The notes under the pieces: generated by a model
What the model was told of the DNA's origin: nothing
The model's input: the letters and a program-made list of their open reading frames with translations, nothing else
Database searches by the model: none
Program-made: the position numbers and the translations under genes
Shown: piece by piece, positions 51,966-61,702 of the stretch
How the letters are laid out: every line of letters begins with the position of its first letter
Position numbering within the stretch: the stretch's first letter is position 1
Assembly: GCA_947650365.1 (NCBI GenBank)
Contig: OX393551.1
Location: forward strand, 6,482,501-6,546,500
DNA: 64,000 nucleotides
From: Chamaelirium japonicum
Lineage: Eukaryota; Streptophyta; Magnoliopsida; Liliales; Melanthiaceae
Reading direction: 5' to 3'

Positions 51966-53000
51966 TCACGGTGGATCATGAACCGAGAGTTTACCGATAA
52001 AATGCCGGAAGCGAGCAATCGTAAGGGGCTTCGTCAGGAAATCAGCAGTCTGCTCCGATGAGAAAATGAATGGCAGGGAGATGGTGTGGTCGAGAAACTC
52101 CTGGCGAACATAATGACAATCAACTTCAATATGTTTTTTTCGCTCATGAAAGACCGGGTTGCTGGCAATCTGAATAGCACTTCGGTTGTCACAGAAGAGA
52201 GGGGTGGGCCCGGATATCATAACTCCCAAGTCGAGCAGAAGGCGGCGAAGCCAGACAATCTCTGCGGTGGTGGAAGCCATAGCCCTGTATTCGGCTTCGA
52301 TGCTGGAGCGAGCAACAGACTCCTGTTTCTTGCTACGCCACGAAATAAGTGAATCACCCAGAAACACACAGTATCCTGTAGTAGAGCGGCGAGTGGCTGC
52401 ATCTCCTGCCCAATCTGCATCGGAGTAGGCACGCAGCACCAACGGAGAGGTGGAGGGAAACAGTAAAGAATGGGTGATGGTGCCCCGGAGGTAGCGGATA
52501 ATCCGAAGGATAGCTGCATAGTGAACTGAACGTGGAGCCTGAACAAACTGACTAACAATGCCAACAACATGGGCAATGTCTGGCCGGGTCATAGTGAGAT
52601 AGACGAGCATCCCAACCAGCCTCTGGTAGTAGGAGACATCCTGGAGCGGCTCACCATCTGTAGCTAGAAGCTTCAAATTGAGCTCCATGGGTGTATCAGC
52701 AGTGCGAGAGTCAGTCAGAGCAACATCAGCAAGGATGTCGGAGATGTACTTCTGCTGGGAGACCAACAGACCACGAGCTGACCGGGCAATCTCAAGGCCC
52801 AAAAAGTAGCGAAGAGAGCCCAGATCTTTCATCTCAAACTGACTCTGGAGGTGCTACTGAAGGGATGCGATGGTGGCACTGTCATCCCCAGTGATGATCA
52901 TATCATCCACCTAGAGGAGAAGAACGGCAATACCCTGACTGGAGGAACGAGTGAACAGGGTATAGTCAGAGTGTCGCTCAACAAACCCGGCGGTCAGAAC
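51966..53000 (-). pseudogene. Copia RT end and RNase H (left part of split pol)
   Basis: In one minus-strand frame the sequence runs from the insertion point to the natural stop at 51966. RNase H motifs are clear: AYSDADWAGD, STTGYCVFLG, SWRSKKQESVARSS and EAEYRAM. RT motifs include MKDLGSLRYFLGLEI. Two stops break the frame: TAG at 52913-52911 replaces the Tyr of the catalytic YVDD, and TAG at 52856-52854 replaces a Gln. The last five bases are the AGAAC target duplication of the inserted element. Joining across that insertion keeps the frame. Confidence 0.93.
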
Positions 53001-53612
53001 TGTGGGGGGAAATTTCCGAGCCGCCTTGATCGGGAACCCCGCCCCACAGCCTTGATTGAATGTGGATGGTTTGTAGAGTTAAAGAGATGGGAGAATAGAT
53101 AGAGAGAATAAAGAGCGATGACACAAGGATTGGTGACGGAGTTCGGCCTTACGACCTACGTCTCCGGGCGAGAGGTGCCACCTGATCTTCACTATAATTT
53201 GAATATAAAGGGTTGAGCGTTCTCTCGACAGGCCGAGAGAAGCTTCGTACAGTGGGGTTGCACGGAGCAACTAGAAGAGAATAAGGTGGGGAGAATAGAG
53301 CTCTAGCACTTGCTCTGGGATCCTCCTCCTCTGATTGAATGGCCAACCCCCTTCCTGGATGCCTTGGGGGTCCTTTTATAGCGTAGGCACGTGCCCGATA
53401 TGGCAGTGATGACGTGGCGATGATGACGTGGCACTGGTTCTGGGCCTCCTTGCTGGGCCCTTATTGGGCCGTTATTCGGGCCCAATAAGGGGGAGGGCTT
53501 GATCTGCGAGCCTCGTAGAGTAGGCCCATGCACCCGGGCGGGCTTACTCACTTGGGCCGTTGCGCGGGCCCATGCCGCTCTGATCCGGTCCGGTATAATT
53601 TTTGCACCCACA
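53001..53612 (-). repeat. 3' LTR (612 bp) of the minisatellite-rich element
   Basis: It starts TGTGGGGGGAAATTTCC and ends TTTTTGCACCCACA (plus-strand reading). It is about 99% identical to 61086-61697. The minus-strand TATAAAAGGA near 53381 is a plausible promoter TATA. Confidence 0.95.
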
Positions 53613-53626
53613 GTTACCCCCTCCCA
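53613..53626 (-). promoter_or_regulatory. Polypurine tract of the minisatellite-rich element
   Basis: The minus strand reads GGGAGGGGGTAAC immediately before the TGTGGG of the 3' LTR, which fixes the element's orientation. Confidence 0.75.
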
Positions 53627-53739
53627 GTCGGGTCAGGACCCCCTGGGTCGGCTGGGATTCCGAGGTGCAAACGCCTTAGGATCCTGGCGTGGTTGGCAAG
53701 GGTTGTCGGTGCCGCGGTTCGCATTAGCAGAGTCTCGTT

Positions 53740-53985
53740 CTGCCGATGCCGAGACCCTTTTGGCGCGGGCCAAAAGTCTCGGTTTTGCAAGGGGGCGTTT
53801 CCGAAAAAGCAGTGTGTTTTCCGACCGAGTGGATACCGAGAGGATACCGAGAGGGTACCGAGACCCTTTTGGTGCAAGCCAAAAAGTCTCGGTTTTGCAA
53901 GTAGGCGTTTCAGAGAAAGCAGTGCGTTTCCCGACCGAGAGGACGCCGAGACTCCTTTGCCTTCTGCCAACGCCGAGACCCTCTT
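53740..53985. repeat. Two-unit tandem repeat, about 109 bp
   Basis: CCGAGACCCTTTTGG and the following AAAAGTCTCGGTTTTGCAAG occur twice (about 53748 and 53857). Each unit has an inverted GAGAC/GTCTC pair. Like the larger arrays, it is built around a CCGAG motif. Confidence 0.8.
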
Positions 53986-53989
53986 GGCT

Positions 53990-55560
53990 GTAGAGGGAGA
54001 TGGGTGGCGGGGTTGACGACCCACCCACTCTCTGTTGCTTCACGGAATAGTGGAGAAGGGGGTGGGGTTTGTGACCGACCCTCCCTCCTTTGTTTGCATG
54101 CAATGATGAAGGGGGATGCCCTCTCCCTCTTTGTGAATGGATCAGCGGAGAAGAAAAGAGCGGGCCACGATCCCGTGTGGCTCTTCCTTCTCCCCGTTCA
54201 TCCAGGCCGTCCAAGATGCATCTCTTTTTATAATAAAACTTGGATTGACTTCGGATCCCATTCTTGTCAGATTACCCCTTTTCTTTCTTTGCTGTCCTCT
54301 TTGTTGCCCTCTTTGTTTCCTTTTTTTTTTTTTTTTTTTTTTTGCTTGACTCTGTTTGTGAGAGAGCAGCGTCTCTCTATTTCTTTTTTTTTTTTCTTTG
54401 TTTCTTCTCTGTTTCCTTTGGCGATTCGAGCGTGAGAGGGAGCTCCTCGCGAGAGAGAGGGTGCAGGAGAGAGCCCTCGGTGAGAGAGGGTCCGCGCGAG
54501 AGACAGCCCCCCAGGAGTAGGTTTTCCCCCCTTCCATTTTGCTGCACCGGCGAAGAGGCCACGCGAGGTGTTAGCTGTCGAGTGGATGTCGCGTGAGGGG
54601 GGTTCGTATCGGCCTGGCTGCTGCGCGCGACGAGGGAGGAGGCTTCGACGGATCTGTGAAGAAGATCCAGAATCGCTGGATTTCTCTCTTTTCTTTCTTC
54701 AATTTCTTTCCTTTTTTCACTATTTTCCTTCTCTGCATTGTTTCTTTTCTTTGCTTTCGGTCCACGGTGAGAGAGAGCAGCGTTTCCCTCTCTCCTTTCT
54801 TTCCTTTGACTTACATGAGAGAGCAGCGCCCCTCTCTCTCTCTTTCCTTTTTTTTTTTTTTTCGTTTCCTTTGGCCCGTGGAGGCAGCGGCGTGAGCGGA
54901 GGCCCGTGCGCAAGCGGCGCAGAGGCCGGACCGATGCGGGGCAGCGGCGCAGGCAGGTGGGCTGCGCGCGGACTGCTGCGTGGGGCGCAGCGGCGGTGGT
55001 CGGCGGCAGGCTGTGCACAAGCTGCGGTGCGGGGTGCGCATTGCGGTCGGCATGCGGCTTCGGGCGCGGGCCGGGGGGCTGGCCCCGATCGGGTACGAGA
55101 AGGGGGCTGCGGGCGCGAGTCGGGCGGCCCTCCCGACTGGATCGGAGGAGGAGAGGAAAAGGGGGGCTATGGGCCCCTCCTCCCCTTGTTTTTCTTTGTT
55201 GTCGATGAGAGAGCAGAGCAGCGCCTCTCGTTTTTTTTTTCTCTTTTGCTTGACTCTGTTGTTGTGGCCTTGCAATGTGATTGATGCAGCAAGTCAATAA
55301 GGGACTATTGGAATGGAAATCACAATTGTATATTGTTTTTTCTCTATTTGTTTCTTTCCTTCTTAGGTGCATCATGGGCTGCTTCGCTTGTTTTGTTCCT
55401 CCTCTTGTGTATGGTGGCCCACCATTGCCGTCACAAAGTCGTACGTGGTGTACCTCGGTAGGCATTCCCTCGCGCGCGAAAGAAGCTTCTCCGCTCTCCG
55501 ACTCCCACGTTGCGCTGTTGGGGTCGGGTTTTTTTTTTATGCCGACCACCCTTACCCTCT
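53990..55560. other. Internal non-repeat region of the minisatellite-rich element
   Basis: The stretch is non-coding, with T-rich runs (54312-54343, 54382-54397 and 54848-54863) and repeated GAGAGAGCAGCG motifs. The GC-rich part at 54880-55150 has open frames with no recognisable product. Confidence 0.5.
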
Positions 55561-55569
55561 CCGACGAAC

Positions 55570-57670
55570 GCAAAACCGAGGGGGGGCTGCTGGTGGTGTG
55601 CCGTCACCCCCTCTCCACTCGATTTTTGTGCGAAACCGAGGGGGGGTTGCTTGTTGATGCCGACACACACCCCCTCTCGGTTTTCTGACGAAACCGAGGG
55701 GTGTGCTGATGGTGTGCCGTCACCCCCTCTCCACTCGGTTTTTGTGCGAAACCGAGGGGGGGTTGCTTGTTGATGCCGACACACACCCCCTCTCGGTTTT
55801 CTGACGAAACCGAGGGGTGTGCTGATGGTGTGCCGTCACCCCCTCCCCACTCGGTTTTTGTGCGAAACCGAGGGGGGGTTGCTTGTTGATGCCGACACAC
55901 ACCCCCTCTCGGTTTTCTGACGAAACCGAGGGGTGTTCTGCTGATGGTGTGCCGTCACCCCTTCCCCACTCGGTTTTTGTGCGAAACCGAGGGGGGGTTG
56001 CTTGTTGATGCCGACACACACTCCTTTCGGTTTTTTGATGAAACCGAGGGGTGTGCTGATGGTGTGCCGTCACCCCCTCCCCACTCGGTTTTTATGCGAA
56101 ACTGAGGGGGGGGGGTTGCTTGTTGATGCCGACACACACCCCCTCTCGGTTTTTTGATGAAACCGAGGGGTGTGCTGCTGATGGTGTGCCATCACCCCCT
56201 CTCCACTCGGTTTTTGTGCAAAACCGAGGGGGGGTTGCTTATTGATGCCGACACACACCCCCTCTCGGTTTTCTGACGAAACCGAGGGGTGTGCTGATGG
56301 TGTGCCGTCACCCCCTCCCCACTCGGTTTTTGTGCGAAACCGAGGGGGGGTTGCTTGTTGATGCCGACACACACCCCCTCTCGGTTTTCTGACGAAACCG
56401 AGGGGTGTTCTGCTGATGGTGTGCCGTCACCCCTTCCCCACTCGGTTTTTGTGCGAAACCGAGGGGGGGTTGCTTGTTGATGCCGACACACACTCCCTCT
56501 CGGTTTTTTGATGAAACCGAGGGGTGTGCTGATGGTGTGCCGTCACCCCCTCCCCACTCGGTTTTTATGCGAAACTGAGGGGGGGGGTTGCTTGTTGATG
56601 CCGACACACACCCCCTCTCGGTTTTTTGATGAAACCGAGGGGTGTGCTGCTGATGGTGTGCCATCACCCCCTCTCCACTCGGTTTTTGTGCAAAACCGAG
56701 GGGGGGTTGCTTATTGATGCCGACACACACCCCCTCTCGGTTTTCTGACGAAACCGAGGGGTGTGCTGATGGTGTGCCGTCACCCCCTCCCCACTCGGTT
56801 TTTGTGCGAAACCGAGGGGGGGTTGCTTGTTGATGCCGACACACACCCCCTATCGGTTTTCTGACGAAACCGAGGGGTGTTCTGCTGATGGTGTGCCGTC
56901 ACCCCTTTCCCACTCGGTTTTTGTGCGAACCGAGGGGGGGGGTTGCTTGTTGATGCCGACACACACCCCCTCTCGGTTTTTTGACGAAACCGAGGGGTGT
57001 GCTGATGGTGTGCCGTCACCCCCTCCCCACTCGGTTTTTGACGAAACCGAGGGGGGGGGCTGCTTGTTGGTGCCGACACACACCCCCTCTCGGTTTTCTG
57101 ACGAAACCGAGGGGTGTGCTGATGGTGTGCCGTCACCCCCTCCCCACTCGGTTTTTGTGCGAAACCGAGAGGGGGTTGCTTGTTGATGCCGACACACACC
57201 CCCTCTCGGTTTTTGACGAAACCAAGGGGTGTGCTGCTGATGGTGTGTCGTCACCCCTTCCCCACTCGGTTTTTGTGCGAAACCGAGGGGGGGTTGCTTG
57301 TTGATGCTGACACACACCCCCTCTCGATTTTCTGACGAAACCGAGGGGTGTTCTGCTGATGGTGTGCCGTCACCCCTTCCCCACTCGGTTTTTGTGCGAA
57401 ACCGAGGGGGGGTTGCTTGTTGATGCCGACACACACTCCCTCTCGGTTTTTTGATGAAACCGAGGGGTGTGCTGATGGTGTGCCGTCACCCCCTCCCCAC
57501 TCGGTTTTTATGCGAAACTGAGGGGGGGGGGTTGCTTGTTGATGCCGACACACACCCCCTCTCGGTTTTTTGATGAAACCGAGGGGTGTGCTGCTGATGG
57601 TGTGTCGTCACCCCTTCCCCACTCGGTTTTTGTGCAAAACCGAGGGGGGGCTGCTTGTTGATGCCGACAC
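55570..57670. repeat. Minisatellite array A, unit about 116-119 bp, about 18 copies
   Basis: Each unit holds TTGATGCCGACACACACCCC, CTCTCGGTTTTCTGACGAAACCGAGG, GATGGTGTGCCGTCACCCC and CACTCGGTTTTTGTGCGAAACCGAG type blocks in order. Unit spacing is 116 bp at the left end (for example 55655 and 55771), with small indels elsewhere. Each unit has two perfect short inverted repeats (CTCGGTTT/AAACCGAG). Open frames of up to about 190 codons in both strands are by-products of repetition. Confidence 0.95.
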
Positions 57671-58160
57671 CCCATTATTGGGGCTGCTAGAAGAGGCCAA
57701 AAAGTGTCGGTATTGAAAATAGTGTATTTTTCGAATTTTAGCCCCATTTGAAACCGACACTTTTCGGTAAAACGTTGGTGCGCGAGGATGTCGGCGAGGG
57801 ACAATGCTACATTCGAGGGGGTTTCTTAGAGATAACCTAGGATGGCGCCGCATGATGGCCAGCCGGTCTTCACCCAATGTATTACCGTACCTGGTTACTG
57901 TATTCACCAGGTACTACGGTCACGCGAGGGTGTTGACTTGGTCAGGATCAAGGAAGCACCATTTTATCCCGTGTTACCCACCGTCGACTGCACCAGTGTG
58001 GAGACACGCATTGACAGAGTCAGACCAACCACCCCCTGACCGGCTTGGAACCGTTAGTCGTTGAGAAAAGGTGATGGCCATTGACAATCTAATGCTTAGA
58101 CCTGAGTGACAAGACTAAGCTTGGACTTTTGATCGAATACCAATACGTCGGCGATGACGT
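57671..58160. other. Unique spacer between arrays A and B
   Basis: Non-coding sequence that includes an inverted pair AAAAAGTGTCGGT (57710) and ACCGACACTTTT (57762). No product is recognised. Confidence 0.5.
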
Positions 58161-58164
58161 CTCG

Positions 58165-59377
58165 GACTTTGTCTTCGAATGCCAAGGGCTGGGCCTTGGG
58201 CTTGAAGAGTGCCGAGGCATTGGTCGCCTCGGATTTTGTCTTCGAGTGCCAAGGGCTAGGCCTTGGGCTTGTAGAGTGCCGAGGCATTGGTCGCCTCGGA
58301 CTTTGTCTTCGAGTGCCAAGGGCTAGGCCTTGGGCTTGTAGAGTGCCGAGGCATTGGTCGCCTCGGACTTTGTCTTCGAATGCCAAGGGCTGGGCCTTGG
58401 GCTTGTAGAGTGCCGAGGTATTGGTCGCCTCGAACTTTGTTTTCAAGTGCCAAGGGCTGGGCCTTGGGCTTGTAGAGTGCCGAGGCGTTGGTCGCCTCGG
58501 ACTTTGTCTTCGAGTGCCAAGGGCTGGGCCTTGGGCTTGTAGAGTGCCGAGGCATTGGTTGCCTCGGACTTTGTCTTCGAGTACCAAGGGCTAGGCCTTG
58601 GGCTTGTAGAGTGCCGAGGCATTGGTCGCCTCGGACTTTGTCTTCGAATGCCAAGGGCTGGGCCTTGGGCTTGTAGAGTGCCGAGGCATTGGTCGCCTCG
58701 AACTTTGTTTTCAAGTGCCAAGGGCTGGGCCTTGGGCTTGTAGAGTGCCGAGGCGTTGGTCGCCTCGGACTTTGTCTTCGAGTGCCAAGGGCTGGGCCTT
58801 GGGCTTGTAGAGTGCCGAGGCATTGATCGCCTCGGACTTTGTCTTCGAGTGCCAAGGGCAGGGCCTTGGGCTTGTAGAGTGCCGAGGCATTGGTCGCCTC
58901 GGACTTTGTCTTCGAGTGCCAAGGGCTGGGCCTTGGGCTTGTAGAGTGCCGAGGCGTTGGTCGCCTCGGACTTTGACTTCGAGTGCCAAGGGCAGGGCCA
59001 TGGGCTTATAGAGTGCCGAGGCGTTGGTCGCCTCGGACTTTGTCTTCGAGTGCCAAAGGCTGGGCCTTGGGCTTGTAGAGTGCCGAGGCGTTGGTGGCCT
59101 CGGACTTTGTCTTCGAGTGCCAAGGGTAGGGCCTTGGGCTTATAGAGTGCCGAGGCGTTGATCGCCTCGGACTTTGTCTTCAAGTGCCAAGGGCTGGGCC
59201 TTGGGCTTGTAGAGTGCCGAGGCGTTGGTCGCCTCGGACTTTGTCTTCGAGTGCCAAGGGCTGGGCCTTGGGCTTGTAGAGTGCCGAGGCATTGATCGCC
59301 TCGGACTTTGTCTTCGAGTGCCAAGGGCTGGGCCTTGGGCTTGTAGAGTGCCGAGGCATTGGTCACCTCGGATAAGT
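58165..59377. repeat. Minisatellite array B, unit 67 bp, about 18 copies
   Basis: The unit is CTCGGACTTTGTCTTCGAGT, GCCAAGGGCTGGGCCTTGGG, CTTGTAGAGTGCCGAGGCAT and TGGTCGC. The period is exactly 67 bp. Since 67 is not a multiple of three, a frame repeats only every 201 bp; the long minus-strand frame is an artefact of absent stops. Confidence 0.95.
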
Positions 59378-59389
59378 ATAGTTGATAGT

Positions 59390-60572
59390 TTAGCTTGACC
59401 TGGATTGTCAGGAGCATTTTTATCTGACTTTTGCCTTGAAAGGGCGTAGCCGAATTGCCTTCGAGCTTCCGACTTGAATGGGCGGAATCGAAGGTCTTTG
59501 GTTGACCTGGGTTGCCAAGAGCATTTTTATCGGACTTTCACCTTGAAAGGGCGTAGCCGAATTGCCTTCGAGCTTCCGACTTGAATGGGCGGAATCGAAG
59601 GTCTTTGGTTGACCTGGGTTGCCAGGAGCCTTTTTATCGGACTTTAGCCTCGAGCGGGCGTAGCCGAATTGCCTTCGAGCTTCCGACTTGAATGGGCGGA
59701 ATCGAAGGTCTTTGGTTGACCTGGGTTGCCAGGAGCCTTTTTATCGGGCTTTAGCCTCGAGAGGGCGTAGCCGGATTGCCTTCGAGCTTCCGACTTGAAT
59801 GGGCGGAATCGAAGGTCTTTGGTTGACCTGGGTTGCCAGGAGCCTTTTTATCGGACTTTAGCCTCTAGAGGGCGTAGCCGAATTGCCTTCGAGCTTCCGA
59901 CTTGAATGGGCGGAATCGAAGGTCTTTGGTTGACCTGGGTTGCCAGGAGCATTTTTATCGGACTTTTGCCTTGAAAGGGCGTAGCCGAATTGCCTTCGAG
60001 CTTCCGACTTGAATGGGCGGAATCGAAGGTCTTTGGTTGACCTGGGTTGCCAGGAGCCTTTTTATCGGACTTTAGCCTCGAGCGGGCGTAGCCGAATTGC
60101 CTTCGAGCTTCCGACTTGAATGGGCGGAATCGAAGGTCTTTGGTTGACCTGGGTTGCCAGGAGCCTTTTTATCGGGCTTTAGCCTCGAGAGGGCGTAGCC
60201 GGATTGCCTTCGAGCTTCCGACTTGAATGGGCGGAATCGAAGGTCTTTGGTTGACCTGGGTTGCCAGGAGCCTTTTTATCGGACTTTAGCCTCGAGAGGG
60301 CGTAGCCGAATTGCCTTCGAGCTTCCGACTTGAATGGGCGGAATCGAAGGTCTTTGGTTGACCTGGGTTGCCAGGAGCCTTTTATTGGACTTTAGCCTCG
60401 AGAGGGCGTAGCCGAATTGCCTTCGAGCTTCCGACTTGAATGGGCGAAATCGAAGGTCTTTGATTGACCTGGGTTGCCAGGAGCCTTTTTATCGGACTTT
60501 AGCCTCGAGAGGGCGTAGCCGAATTGCCTTCGAGCTTCCGACTTGAATGGGCGGAATCGAAGGTCTTTGGTT
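59390..60572. repeat. Minisatellite array C, unit 107 bp, about 11 copies
   Basis: The unit contains GGTTGACCTGGGTTGCCAGG, AGCCTTTTTATCGGACTTTA, GCCTCGAGAGGGCGTAGCCG and AATTGCCTTCGAGCTTCCGA in order. The period is 107 bp (59504, 59611, 59718 and so on). It runs directly into the gag-like sequence. Confidence 0.95.
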
Positions 60573-60945
60573 GGTCCTTATCGGCAGTTGGAGAGTTGTG
60601 GGCCACAACCCCCGCTCTTTCAGCTACCTTCTTTAGGGAATCCCTCTCTTGCTCGAGGGCTGCGTTCCTCTTGAGAAGGTTCAACAGCTGGAAATCAGCA
60701 GCCGAAATTTGGTATGTAGTTAGATCGTTGTCCCCTTGGGTGGCGTGCTCTTTGCCAGATCGACGCCTCGGGGATGACGGGTCTCGCCGATCGCTGTGCC
60801 CTTCTGGATGGCTGCTTTGCGGCCCCAGCCGCTCCCGAACATTTCTTCGGTTGGTTGCAACCGAGACTTCTTGTTCTTCTTCGATCAGCATATCGTTTGT
60901 TCGTTTAGCACCCGCCTTTGGTGGGTTAGTGCTGGCCTTCACCAT
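60499..60945 (-). pseudogene. Truncated gag-like N terminus
   Basis: From the ATG at 60945 the minus strand encodes a 148-residue frame: MVKASTNPPKAGAKR, an Arg/Ser-rich middle (SDRRDPSSPRRRSGKE), and a coiled-coil-like helix (LLKRNAALEQERDSLKKVAE). This is the arrangement at the start of many plant gypsy gag proteins. The last part runs into array C, so the capsid and zinc-knuckle parts are replaced. The upstream frame extends into the LTR but the ATG at 60945 is the likely start. Confidence 0.65.
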
Positions 60946-61065
60946 CGAGCGTGTTGATGTCGGCGTGATGATGGCGTTGATGTTGATTTGGATGAGGACT
61001 TGTGGCTCGTCACCACAAGTTGAATAGGAGTCGGTAGAGGTGTGGGTAAGACCTCTAACGATATC

Positions 61066-61085
61066 CCACAGACGGCGCCAAAGAT
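61066..61085 (-). promoter_or_regulatory. Primer-binding site of the minisatellite-rich element
   Basis: Directly after the 5' LTR the minus strand reads ATCTTTGGCGCCGTCTGTGG. The TTGGCGCCGTCTGTGG form is the usual site in many plant gypsy elements. Confidence 0.75.
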
Positions 61086-61697
61086 TGTGGGGGGAAATTT
61101 CCGAGCCGCCTTGATCGGGAACCCCGCCCCACAGCCTTGATTGAATGTGGATGGTTTGTAGAGTTAAAGAGATGGGAGAATAGATAGAGAGAATAAAGAG
61201 CGATGACACAAGGATTGGTGACGGAGTTCGGCCTTACGACCTACGTCTCCGGGCGAGAGGTGCCACCTGATCTTCACTATAATTTGAATATAAAGGGTTG
61301 AGCGTTCTCTCGACAGGCCGAGAGAAGCTTCGTACAGTGGGGTTGCACGGAGCAACTAGAAGAGAACAAGGTGGGGAGAATAGAGCTCTAGCACTTGCTC
61401 TGGGATCCTCCTCCTCTGATTGAATGGCCAACCCCCTTCCTGGATGCCTTGGGGGTCCATTTATAGCGTAGGCACGTGCCCGATATGGCAGTGATGACAT
61501 GGCGATGATGACGTGGCACTGGTTCTGGGCCTCCTTGCTGGGCCCTTATTGGGCCGTTGTTCGGGCCCAATAAGGGGGAGGGCTTGATCTGCGAGCCTCG
61601 TAGAGTAGGCCCATGCACCCGGGCGGGCTTACTCACTTGGGCCGTTGCGCGGGCCCATGCCGCTCTGATCCGGTCCGGTACAATTTTTGCACCCACA
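61086..61697 (-). repeat. 5' LTR (612 bp) of the minisatellite-rich element
   Basis: It matches 53001-53612 over its full length. Differences I see are at about 61367, 61458, 61499, 61559 and 61681. Confidence 0.95.
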
Positions 61698-61702
61698 AGA
61701 AC

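Larger units (their letters stand above)
53001..61697 (-). mobile_element. Young non-autonomous LTR element filled with minisatellites
   Basis: The 8697-bp element is flanked by AGAAC on both sides (52996-53000 and 61698-61702). It has two 612-bp LTRs with about five differences by eye, a polypurine tract, and a primer site. The only recognisable coding part is a short gag-like N terminus. There is no protease, integrase, RT or RNase H. Most of the 7.5-kb interior consists of tandem arrays with units of about 117, 67 and 107 bp. It must use enzymes of a related autonomous gypsy element. It fits the 'large retrotransposon derivative' class. Confidence 0.92.

Noticed and set aside
54377..55573. 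398-codon minus-strand frame
   Set aside because: Low-complexity, composition-driven sequence inside the non-coding part of the LTR element; no domain is recognisable.
55604..57553. Many open frames of 60-194 codons with His/Gln/Thr-Pro repeats
   Set aside because: They are frames of the 116-bp minisatellite read through units; they have no start context or family resemblance.
58096..59417. 324-codon minus-strand frame with LGTLQAQGPALGT repeats
   Set aside because: It is the stop-free reading of the 67-bp array B. Because the unit is not a multiple of three, three peptide versions alternate, which is not expected of a real repeat protein.
55570..60572. Array resembling a CRISPR locus (regular repeats over 5 kb)
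   Set aside because: Units are contiguous with no unique spacers, the host is a plant, and the arrays lie within an LTR element.
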